Below, in pieces: positions 43,100-53,549 of a stretch of DNA of 64,000 nucleotides (position 1 is the first letter of the stretch; every line of letters begins with the position of its first letter). The notes beneath the pieces are model-generated. The model was not told the origin of the DNA, made no database searches, and saw only the letters and a program-made list of their open reading frames with translations. The translations under genes were made by a program, and so were the position numbers. Origin of the DNA: Gigantopelta aegis (taxonomy: Eukaryota > Mollusca > Gastropoda > Neomphalida > Peltospiridae); the NCBI RefSeq assembly GCF_016097555.1, contig NC_054708.1, positions 4,798,293 to 4,862,292 on the forward strand, read 5' to 3'.

Positions 43100-44205
43100 C
43101 TGCATATAACATAGTCTGGAGATATCACTGAACACACATCAGAACCTGAAAAGATCACTGGACTCACAACAGAACCTGGCGAGATCACTGAACACATAAC
43201 AGAACCTGGACTTTTAATCTTTTAACATGCTCCTATACCACAAATGTTTCAAGCATATCTATCCAGGTTATGATGTGTGTTCAGTGATCTCTCCAGGTTC
43301 TGTGTGGGTCTTTTGGGGTGGGATGGGGTGGGGTGGGGCGGGATGGGGTGGGATGGGGCATCCCACCGGAAAAAGTAGGTTAGGCGCTAAAGCGTAGGCG
43401 GTTTTGGCCGTGGGGAGTGTCAGAGTATGTCCGGGGGTTGTCCTGTTCCCCTTACCTACTCCTGGTGGGTCACACCGTATTTTCCCAATAGACTGGTGTC
43501 CCTCCCTTTCTCCTAACCACTAAATAACTTCCTGTGGCCTTGGCCTAACCTCCTACCTTAACCTCCTTACCTCCACAAGGGCTAAGGTTAAATATAAATT
43601 TTATGTTTATTTTCTTTTTGGCTGCCCGCTCTTAAATTAAGCGCCAAAAATGTTATTAATTTATTTTTATTTGAATTTTTATATTATTATTAATTTCGAA
43701 TTGCGCAAACAAAATACTGGTTTAAAACTCAAAATTGTCCCGTAAATTTTTTGTCCCGGAGCCGGCCCCTGGCCTCCAGAGATCACTGAACACACAATAG
43801 AACCTGGAGAGATCACTGGACACACAACAGAACCTGGAGAGATCACCGAACACACAATAGAACTTGGAGAAATCACAGGACACACAACGGAACCTGGAGA
43901 GATCACTGAACACACAATATAACTTGGAGAGATCACCGGACACACAACGGAACCTGGGGAGATCACCAAATACACAATAAAACCAGGAATGTGCACTGAA
44001 CACACAACAGAACCCGGAGAGTACACCCAACACACAACAGAACCTGGAAAGATCACTGAACACAAACTAGAACCTGGAGAGATCACTGGACACACAACAG
44101 TATCTGGAGAGATCACTGAACACACAACAGAACCCGGAGAGTACACCCAACGCACAGCAGAAGCTGTAGGGTTTACTATTCTCTCAATATAACCTGGAGA
44201 GAATC
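43100..44205. repeat. 30-bp minisatellite (ACACAACAGAACCTGGAGAG type) split by an insert
   Basis: Units CACACAACAGAACCTGGAGA plus GATCACTGAA lie at 43120-43212 and 43775-44205. An inverted unit (TTCAGTGATCTCTCCAGGTT) lies at 43279-43298. Unrelated G-rich and anonymous sequence lies between 43305 and 43770. Confidence 0.88.
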
Positions 44206-44604
44206 CTGCATACTCAACAGATAGTGTTCACTACTTCTGGATTTGACATTCAGTACACACCCTCATTGGAAATGTAAACCCTATATCCTTTGAATGAGCT
44301 TCACTTGAACCCGGTGTATCCTAAACCAATAAGCTGCTGAACATAGTTTCTTCATTAAAGGATACCAGTTTCAGTTTGCTTAACTATTCTGGTTTGTCTG
44401 TTGCACTAGCAGAACCAAGAACTATCTGCAAAATGACTCCCATGGCGCAAAGAACACGGAAAGAACACTGCACACAACATGACATCAGCTTTTCTGATCA
44501 CTCATCAGGAACGAATACTTGCCTAGAAAAAGAGGTTTTGTATGGACAAGTCGTCTGATTCTGAGACACCATCATCAACCAACGAACATGGAGCACTACC
44601 ACCA

Positions 44605-44813
44605 CAGTGTTTCTGCCAGATAGAAATTGTTTGGTATGGCTCTATGGAATTAAATGCAACCACAGTCAACAGAGATATGGGAGGTCCTCCCTCAGAAAGA
44701 AAATGTGTTAAGTTTAGGGTTAGGATTAAGAAAATCATACAGTAACGATAAGAGTAATTAAAACAGATTTGCGTATGGTACCATACCCATTTTACCCTCT
44801 GGCAGAAACCCTG
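44605..44813. mobile_element. CAGTG-family inverted-repeat element, copy 2
   Basis: CAGTGTTTCTGCCAGA to TCTGGCAGAAACCCTG, with exact 5-bp flanks CACCA (44600-44604 and 44814-44818). The interior GGAGGTCCTCCCTCAGAAAG is the ancestor-like form of the 50-bp array in copy 3. Confidence 0.92.
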
Positions 44814-44818
44814 CACCA

Positions 44819-45380
44819 GATAAGGTCACACAAAATCAGGGGTGGGTCAAGGAAAACAAGGATTTCACGAGTCAGAGTAGTTTTTTTCACATTATTATTT
44901 TGTTTAATTGGTGATTTTATTTATCGTATTGTTATTAACAAAAGTAAAATAACTTTTTTCACGTAATATTTTGTTTAAGCGGTGATTTTATTAATACGTA
45001 CTTCTACTTGTATTCCTTTTTGAATGTTTGCTTCTAAATATTTTCTATTTACAAGCTTTCTCCTTTTTAAAAAATAAATATGTGATTTGCAAAACTGAAA
45101 TGTTTTAGAAATGATGGTTCTTTCAGAATAAATATTTAAATTTACTTGATATACTGTTGGTCGTAAATGACGCATTTAATTTAATCATGAATAATTGTCG
45201 TAACTACAACTATTTAAGCAAATAACTAAAACACCTAATATGCTATAAATACCGCAAATATACAAAGAAATCGTAAACATGTTCAGCTTTCATCGTCATT
45301 AAAACAAATTCGACATCTTAACTGATGATAAAAAAATAAGTTTTTCTTCATTATCTCGGCCTTTTAAATATTAATTTTGA
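44819..45380. other. AT-rich stretch without recognised gene
   Basis: Contains a short direct repeat TTTTTCACATTATTATTTTG/TTTTTCACGTAATATTTTGT near 44882 and 44957. Confidence 0.4.
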
Positions 45381-45387
45381 TGCACTT

Positions 45388-45515
45388 ACGTCCTTCTGGC
45401 TCTCACGCGACGATATATAGGGACACTGATATAATCTATGACAGCAACAAATGTAAAAATAATTGTAAAGAGTATGTGACTTGGAGCAACAACACTACTC
45501 GTGCTCACCAAGCGG
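45388..45515 (-). CDS. Candidate exon with one membrane segment, unknown gene
   Basis: The minus-strand frame reads FRLVSTSSVVAPSHILFTII then FTFVAVIDYISVPIYRRVRA and ends at a strong donor ARR AC|GTAAGT. One hydrophobic helix followed by a basic stretch fits a type I membrane segment. The possible acceptor (ACAAATGTAG) is weak, and no partner exons were found. Confidence 0.25.
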
Positions 45516-45657
45516 AACTACATTTGTATATGCAACACATAATGGACCAGTGAACATGCCGGGGGGAAAACGTGATGACATTTATGTGTTGAGAGCAGTC
45601 TTCCATGTTGATATCATTCTAATAGGGTTACTGAACCTGTTCCAAGGTGACATCTTT

Positions 45658-45790
45658 TGAAGGACCACAGATATTGATGAAGAAAACACGCTGTCGCCAC
45701 TTCATGGACTACTCTTTTCGATTAGCAGCAAGGTATATTTTATATGCACCATCCCACAGACAGGATAGCACATACCACGGCCTTTGATGT
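45658..45790 (-). mobile_element. SINE family 1b fragment
   Basis: AAGGACCACAGATATTGATG, CGCTGTCGCCACTTCATGGA, CACCATCCCACAGACAGGAT. It breaks into a CA tract. Confidence 0.88.
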
Positions 45791-45998
45791 ACACACACAC
45801 TCACAGAGACACACACACAAGCCACACACACAGACAACCACATATACACACACAAAGAGACACAGACACGCACGCACACACACAACACACACACATACAC
45901 ACACTCACGCGCGCATGCACACACACACGCACACAAAACACACATATACACACACGCGCGTGCACACACACACACACACACAAAACATACACACAGAC
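45790..45998. repeat. (CA)n array between two SINEs
   Basis: CACACA runs with GAGACA, CGCGCG and AAAACA breaks. Similar CA tracts follow the second SINE at 46382-46520. Confidence 0.93.
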
Positions 45999-46001
45999 AG
46001 A

Positions 46002-46381
46002 AAGAAAGAAATCTTGTATTTAACGACGCACTCAACACATTTTATTTACGGTTATATGGCGTCAGACATATGGTTAAGGACCACACAGATTTTGAGAGGA
46101 AACCCGCCGTCGCCACTACATGGGCTACTCTTCCGATTAGCAGCAAGGGATCTTTTATTTGCGCTTCCCACAGGCAGGATAGCACAAACCATGGCCTTTG
46201 TTGAACCAGTTATGGATCACTGGTCGGTGCAAGTGGTTAACACCTACCCATTGAGCCTTGCGGAGCACTCACTCAGGGGAGTCGGTATCTGGATTAAAAA
46301 TCCCATGCCTCGACTGGGATCCGACCCCAGTACCTACCAGCCTGTTGACCGATGGCCTACCACGACGCCACCGAGACCGGT
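46002..46381 (-). mobile_element. SINE family 2 (minus), complete
   Basis: Tail GAAAGAAATCTTGTATTTAA, body ATTTGCGCTTCCCACAGGCA, AAAATCCCATGCCTCGACTG, head TACCACGACGCCACCGAGAC. Confidence 0.92.
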
Positions 46382-46520
46382 CACACACACACACACAGAG
46401 GCACGCACACACCAAACACACACATACACACACAGAGAAATACACACACACAGACACGCACATACACACATATATATACACACAAAACACACACACACAC
46501 ACACACGCACACACACAACC
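46382..46520. repeat. (CA)n array after SINE head
   Basis: CACACACAGAGGCACGCACA-like. The 267-residue plus frame across 45744-46547 is CA repeat plus SINE. Confidence 0.93.
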
Positions 46521-48065
46521 TTTATTTCAAGCGACTTAAAAGTATGATACACAAATTAAAATATTCTGGAAAGAACATCATATTGCAGAATAAAAGAACA
46601 TGAAGAATTTGAAAGATGGAATATGTGGTATTCTCTGATCTTGGAACCTGATCTATCCCAGACAGAAACATTTGGCATTAACATATGTTCCCAATCAGAA
46701 ATATCATTGGTAGTAAATCTTAAAGCGTACTCCCGAATTCACTAGAAATTGATTTGCGCACTCCTTCTCAGTCCCCCCCCCCCCCCCCCCCCAATGTATA
46801 TTTGCTTCCGCCATTCCCTCACTTATTTGATTGTCTTTACGTCTTTGATTCTGTAAAAATAATCTGATAGCATTATTTTTTACCAATGACAAGTTTCTTA
46901 TTTTGAAGAGTATATTATATATATATGACACCAAACGGGATGTCGTGGTTTAATGATGTAGGTTTATGGTTGGGGAAATCAGCTATTTGCTGTCACGTTG
47001 GCAATAGGCGCACGGGCTCCCATTTTTGTATGGGGGCAGGCTGGTTCTTGCCCGAATTAGACGGAAATGCATGCATTTTGATAACGGGTTTTGGGGGGGG
47101 GGGGGGGGGGGGTTAATATCATAATTATTAGCATTACTGCCAACACGGTTGCAAACGGATCACTACACATTTTGCATGAATTAAAACCGATTTTGAGGAT
47201 ATAATGATGGAAATACATGGTAAAAAAGGCTTCAAGTTAGCACATTTTGCCCTAATATCTCCATCGTTTTTCCCCGAATTTGGAGATTTGCTTCTGCCCC
47301 CTCTGTCGTACACGTATGCACGCTGGTGGTTAGACTAAGAGAACGGACGAGGACACACACGCTTCATTTCCCTTCACAAAATTGACTCAGACATGACAAA
47401 TAGGGTGGCGGACTTCAGCTCAGAGTATGAGAGATGAGGATATATATATATTATATAAACCGAAGTCTGTATCAATGTATGTGTGTACTTACCTACACAT
47501 CTTTGCACATATAACGCTGGTGGTTATTAGTAACGGTTATCTTTGTCAGACTGGCGAATACAATAATCCACTGAAACCCGGTGGTGAATGTATCAACCCG
47601 TATAAAATTCCCCTTGGTTTTTGATTCGACGACATCTATCACAGGTACCTTGTAACTCGCATTACGCTGTGCATCAGACGTTATCTCTCAAAGGCAATAC
47701 GGATGAAGCCAGTGTAGCAATGAACACTTACGGTGGTAGTGGTCAACTGGAAATGTCACACTAGGGGTCAACTATTAATATTTTTTCAGATATTGACATT
47801 TTGAACAGCAAGTGGTTAAACTGAGCAATCTTCTATGCTGTCTGTGGCAGAACGTTTGCCTGAAGAGCGATGTTTTTTTTGTTTTGTTTTTTCAATTCCA
47901 AAAATGCTCTACGAATATACCAAAAGGCCGTGGTATGTGTTGTCTTGTCAGTGGGATAGGAGTACTGTAATATACTTTATTTACGCGATTTAATAAAAAG
48001 TGAGTCAATTTGCGAACATTTATTTTCTTGTCTTACTCTCCGACCGCGTTAGACACCGAATGGTC
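46521..48065. other. Stretch with poly-C/poly-G tracts, no gene recognised
   Basis: Poly-C at 46773-46792 and poly-G at 47090-47112. A repeat-like block at 47005-47090 (GGCGCACGGGCTCCCATTTT, GGCAGGCTGGTTCTTGCCCG) sits before the G run. A short SINE fragment lies at 47925-47960. Confidence 0.45.
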
Positions 48066-48355
48066 AGTTTGTTTGTTTTGTTTAACGACACCATTGGAGC
48101 ACATTGATTAATTAATAATCGGCTACTGGATGTCAAACATTTGGTAATTCTAACTCACAGTCAACAGAGGAAACCTGCTACATTTTCCTGATGCAGCAAA
48201 GGACCTTTTATATGCACTTTCCCACAGACAGGAAAGCACATACCAGTCTTTGACCAGTTGGGACGAGAGTAAAAAACCAATCAGTTGCACGGATCCACTG
48301 AGGTGGTTCGATCCTGCTACGCAAGCACCTCAGGCGAGGGCTCTCATACGGCCCT
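48066..48355 (-). mobile_element. SINE with a different tRNA head (family 4)
   Basis: Tail GTTTTGTTTAACGACACCAT, body ATGCAGCAAAGGACCTTTTA, then head complement GGTGGTTCGATCCTGCTACG and CACCTCAGGCGAGGGCTCTC. The B box is GGATCGAACC. Confidence 0.7.
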
Positions 48356-48408
48356 TTGTTGTTTAACATGGTTTAACATGGTTGTCGACACTTTGTCGAG
48401 GCAGTTAA

Positions 48409-48790
48409 AGTTCGTTTCGTTTAACGACACCACTAGAGCACATTGATTTATTAATCCCACCGACAGGGATATATCCTATACCGACTTAGAGAGAAACCTC
48501 TCTACATTTGTTTCACTGGCTGGAGCGAGAAATAGCCCTATGGACCCACCGACAGGGATATATCCTATACCGACTTAGAGAGAAACCTCGTTACATTTGT
48601 TTCACTGGCTGGAACGTGAAATAGCCCTATGGACCCACCGACAGGGATATATCCTATACCGACTTAGAGAGAAACCTCGCTACATTTGTTTCTCTGGCTG
48701 GAGCGAGAAATAGCCCTATGGACCCACCGACAGGGATATATCCTATACCGACTGCACATCAGGCTACATGCCACCCCGTGAAGACACACG
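48409..48790 (-). repeat. SINE-derived 89-bp tandem repeat, four units
   Basis: Each unit holds CGACAGGGATATATCCTATA, CCGACTTAGAGAGAAACCTC and GGCTGGAGCGAGAAATAGCC, that is, joined head and body parts of a SINE whose tail starts the block. Confidence 0.88.
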
Positions 48791-49257
48791 GCCACTATTC
48801 GGATTTCTTTCCCATGAACCACTGTCAAATAACCTTTTATCTCTGGCTTGGACAGACATATCCGATAGGTCAGGCATAATACAATCACAAAAATAAATTG
48901 AAATAAAAAAATAAAATAATAATAAGCATCATCGAGCAGAAACACTTATATCGAGTTGCAGATAGCAGTTTATAAGAATTATTTATTATTATTATCCAAC
49001 AAACAACAGTTATACAGGTACAATGTTCGGAGCGGTTTCCCAGTGCAATCTGTTCGGACGTATTTGTCACAATGTATAATTAATGTGAATCTAACGTAGG
49101 AGAAAAAAGTATTTGCACTGGATTTGTAACAAATACAATTCAAAATGGATAATGAAGGTTTCTGGGGATTTTACTTTTTCTTTTTAAGCTTGGCGATTTC
49201 ATTTGAATACAATATTTGTTTTTCAATAGGGCTTAAATTGGCTAAAATATGGCGCAG

Positions 49258-49481
49258 GGCCCCATTTCACAAAAATATCGTAAGTTTACGTCTGCGACTT
49301 GCAGTTATACTGAGCATACGTTTACATGTCTTTGGCCTCTATTTCATGCAGAAAATTATATTCTGGAAGAGGGATCATTTTAAGGACAATTGAAAACTAA
49401 CTATATTTGTTTTACTGTAATAATAGTAATAAGAATTGTGGTTTAGTAGTAGATTTACGTTTACATTTTGTGAAACTGGGG
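49258..49481. mobile_element. MITE with GGCCCCATTTCACAAAA ends
   Basis: GGCCCCATTTCACAAAAATA at left and ACATTTTGTGAAACTGGGG at right pair as inverted repeats. The interior GTAAGTTTACGTCTGCGACT is a common invertebrate repeat pattern. The open frame at 49145-49393 is therefore not a gene. Confidence 0.75.
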
Positions 49482-49485
49482 TTGC

Positions 49486-50815
49486 TTGGTAACAATGATC
49501 ATTACCAATAGTAAGTACCAGAGTGCCACTAGGAACTGACATGCCCCACTTAACAATGATCATTACCAATAGTAAGTACCAGAGTGCCACTAGGAACTGA
49601 CATGCCCCACTTAACAATGATCATTACCAATAGTAAGTACCAGAGTGCCACTAGGAACTGACATGCCCCACTTAACAATGATCATTACCAATAGTATGGT
49701 AAGTACCAGAGTGCCACTAGGAACTCACATGCCCCACTTAACAATGATCATTACCAATAGTAAGTACCAGAGTGCCACTAGGAATTCACATGCCCCACTT
49801 AACAATGATCATTACCAATAGTAAGTACCAGAGTGCCACTAGGAACTGACATGCCCCACTTAACAATGATCATTACCAATAGTAAGTACAAGAGTGCCAC
49901 TAGGAACTGACATACCCCACTTAACAATGATCATTACCAATAGTATGGTAAGTACCAGAGTGCCACTAGGAACTGACATGCCCCACTTAACAATGATCAT
50001 TACCAATAGTAAGTACCAGAGTGCCACTAGGAACTGACATGCCCCACTTAACAATGATCATTACCATAGTATGGTAGTAGTATCAGAGTGCCACTAGGAA
50101 CTGACATGCTCCACTTAACAATGATCATTACCAATAGTAAGTACCAGAGTGCCACTAGGAACTGACATGCCCCACTTAACAATGATCATTACCAATAGTA
50201 TGGTAAGTACCAGAGTGCCACTAGGAACTGACATGCCCCACTTAACAATGATCATTACCAATAGTAAGTACCAGAGTGCCACTAGGAACTGACATGCCCC
50301 ACTTAACAATGATCATTACCAATAGTAAGTACAAGAGTGCCACTAGGAACTGACATGCCCCACTTAACAATGATCATTACCAATAGTATGGTAAGTATCA
50401 GAGTGCCACTAGGAACTGACATGCTCCACTTAACAATGATCATTACCAATAGTAAGTACCAGAGTGCCACTAGGAACTGACATGCCCCACTTAACAATGA
50501 TCATTACCAATAGTATGGTAAGTACCAGAGTGCCACTAGGAACTGACATGCCCCACTTAACAATGATCATTACCAATAGTATGGTAAGTACCAGAGTGCC
50601 ACTAGGAACTGACATGCCCCACTTAACAATGATCATTACCAATAGTATGGTAAGTACCAGAGTGCCACTAGGAACTGACATGCTCCACTTAACAATGATC
50701 ATTACCAATAGTAAGTACCAGAGTGCCACTAGGAACTGACATGCCCCACTTAACAATGATCATTACCAATAGTATGGTAAGTACCAGAGTGCCACTAGGA
50801 ACTGACATGCTCCAC
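49486..50815. repeat. 61/66-bp minisatellite
   Basis: About 21 units of AACAATGATCATTACCAATA, GTAAGTACCAGAGTGCCACT and AGGAACTGACATGCCCCACT; some carry five extra bases (TATGG). Units are nearly identical, so expansion is recent. The first unit overlaps the right end of the MITE. Confidence 0.95.
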
Positions 50816-51940
50816 TGCAGCGGTCTACATTGTCAGTGAATCTCAACATGTATATTCTCAGTTTCTATTCCTTATAATATTTCCACATGCCAGATTTTAA
50901 GACATACTAACTGGGTAATATGGGACTGTGAACTTGCTACCATTTTGTATCAAATTCACGTCCTTTGTGTAATGATTTTCTTCCGTCATTCACTAAAGAA
51001 TGTGACAAATGAAAATTAGTTCAATCAGGACAAAAACTTGCTACGAGAAGGAAGCTCATTCATTATCCTGCAATTACCGGACATATATAACAACAGGTCT
51101 GCCATGTTAATTTAGTTTCTGTTTTTAAAATATAAGTATTCAGATCTATTAAAGTGGACATGGATAGTCCTTCCCACAGGGAACGTCGTTTTCTTACGTA
51201 TGTACTACAAGTGATTTATTTCGGAGCAGATTGTTTTCTAAATTGCACACAAAAATAGGTTTTTTTTATTTCCAAAACGCCTTTACGTTTCTTCTTACGT
51301 CAAATCAAACTGAAATTATTTACAAAACATTGTTCATGGAAGATGGAATGGACTATAGTTTAAGAAACCATATGTCTAAAGTGACCATCTCCCTACTATT
51401 CCAAAACACTCAAAATAGTTGAAGCTGATGTACATCAAGCAGCCACCCATCTCAAGAAGCTACTTTACTAAGCCTGTATCACCCAATTTAGCAATGGTGT
51501 AGCCAGGATTTGTACGGTCTTCGAGTCTGTTAATTCCCGTTTTGTCATGTGTAATGGGGCAACAGGCAAATATAACAGGTGGTTGGAAAGAAAAGGTGTG
51601 ATGGGGAGCATAGCCCTCACTGGCTACAACAGTGTAATATAACAGAAAATGACCTGTGTTAAACAGTGACCTGTTTACAGAGGGCATCATACTATTGTAG
51701 CTTATCGGTCTAGGTTCTACTGTACTTTTGTATCTCATTTTTGTAATTAATAATAAAAATTATACAAGAGATTTTTAGTTATTGTACATTTAAATAAAAA
51801 TGGACATATTCAGGTTGCTTAGCCACTGCAATGATGTTGCCAACTATTTGTATTATTTGAGAGAAATTTAAATCACAGTCAACTCTTCATGGATTTTACT
51901 GCTGCTGGTCCAAAGGCACCTTGCTCTCAAAATGAAAGTT
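50816..51940. other. Stretch with a dispersed repeat, no gene recognised
   Basis: 51165-51297 matches 21411-21532. The minus open frame at 51460-51738 has no recognisable domain. Confidence 0.45.
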
Positions 51941-52467
51941 AAAGTTTGTTTTGTTTATCGACACCACTAGAGCACATTGATTTATTAATCATCGGCTATT
52001 GGATGGTAAATATTTGGTAATTCTTAGAGAGGAAACATGCTACATTTTTTCATTAGTAGCAAGGGATCTTTTATGTGCACCATCCCACAGACAGGATAAT
52101 ACATACCACGGCCTTTGATATACTAGTCGTGGTGCACTGGCTGGAACAAGAAATAGAAAGAAGGAAATGGTTTATTTAACGACGCACTCAACACATTTTA
52201 TTTACGGTTATATGCAGTCCGACATATGGTTAAGGACCACACAGATATTGAGGGAGGAAACCTGCTGTCGCCACTTCACAGGCTACTCTTTTCAATTATC
52301 AGCATGGGATTTTTAATATGCACCACCCCATAGACAGAATAGCACATACCACAGTCTTTGATGCACCAGTCGAATAGGCCCACTGACGGGGATCGATCCT
52401 AGACCAACTACGCATTAAGTGAGCATTTTCCCATTAGGCTACATCCCACCCTGGAACGAGACATAGA
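51941..52467 (-). mobile_element. SINE inserted into a SINE
   Basis: The outer SINE tail and body run from 51941 to about 52153 (GTGCACTGGCTGGAACAAGA). An inner complete SINE runs from 52154 to about 52452 (AAAGAAGGAAATGGTTTATT to GGCTACATCCCACC). The outer sequence resumes with TGGAACGAGACATAG. CTGGAAC(A/G)AGA(A/C)ATAG flanks the inner copy as a target duplication. Confidence 0.88.
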
Positions 52468-53368
52468 AGTGTTTTTTCCAAGAAAGCTGATTATAACAAT
52501 TACTGTATGTATTAACCTACTCACCAACAAAACACCAAAACAAGAAACATTAGCTGTAACATGCATACCAATTATGAATCTACTGATAGCAAATTCAATA
52601 CTGTATAGTGAACAAAACTGATTCCAAAAGAAATAATGAACATAGCAGCCATGACTTGCTTGTACTGACATTCAACTAAGATAGATGATTCTTTCACTGC
52701 TATCTATAGAACTGATACAGCAGGGCACAGGTACAAGCAGTAAATACCTTTCTACAACTTCATTAAACAAACAAACCTCTCAAGGCACAAACTGATATCC
52801 ATAGAAACAAAGATTTAGCAAAGTAAATTTACTCTATTGAAACGCAGGGCATACGTCCAGTGACTAGTGCAAGTTTATCACCCTGCTTTAATCTGTGTCA
52901 GTACAAACAATTACAGGATAAAATACAATAAACTATACAACTGGTTGTCACTGCATTTGTGAACCGTAACAATCATCTAGTTATGATACCATATCTAAAG
53001 AATTTTATGTTTAGAAAAAAAAACCCCAAAGATTGAAAACAAACTTTAAAAATATATATTGGAATTATTTTAAAACTAATAGTACTTGAGACTTGCGCAA
53101 TAAAACAACTATATATTGTTTACTTATTAAGAAAACAGAGAAAAAATACTAATGACCAGTCATATATAACACTGATATTTTCATTTAAACATAAACAAAT
53201 GTAATAAACGTTAAGATGGCCTAAATGAAACAATACCATTTAAACATGACAGCCCTACTTTCAAGTACACAAGTACACCAATAATAAACTCAGAAACATC
53301 CTCCATCCCACCACCCATAAATACTCGAGTAAACCAGTAAGAAACTCAGATACACACATATATATGTT
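52468..53368. other. Region downstream of LMF2, no gene recognised
   Basis: AT-rich sequence following the LMF2 stop codon on the minus strand, probably 3' untranslated and intergenic. No other feature was seen. Confidence 0.45.
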
Positions 53369-53549
53369 TTAGGGAGTCCTTAATTTGGGGAGCTTCCATC
53401 CCATCTCCCTCATAAATGGTTTTATTGTTTTTAATGATATTGGAGGTAAATAATTTTTCAAGTATTTTCTTTTCCACCAGATTCCAGCAGCTGCTTCTTT
53501 GCTGCCAAGCTTTGTAAATTTGTAAGAATAATGTTCCACTCGTATAAAT
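53369..53549 (-). CDS. LMF2: LMF2 last coding exon
   Basis: Acceptor CTATTTTCCAG. It completes Lys and continues FIRVEHYSYKFTKLGSKEAA, then WWKRKYLKNYLPPISL, stopping with TAA at 53369-53371. Confidence 0.92.

Noticed and set aside
41941..44192. Cys- or Glu/Pro-rich repeat proteins
   Set aside because: A 30-bp period keeps all frames open; the array is interrupted by a SINE and has no gene signals.
45744..46547. 267-residue plus frame
   Set aside because: CA repeat, SINE and CA repeat in series.
49145..49393. 82-residue hydrophobic open frame
   Set aside because: More than half lies in a MITE with GGCCCCATTTCACAAAA ends.
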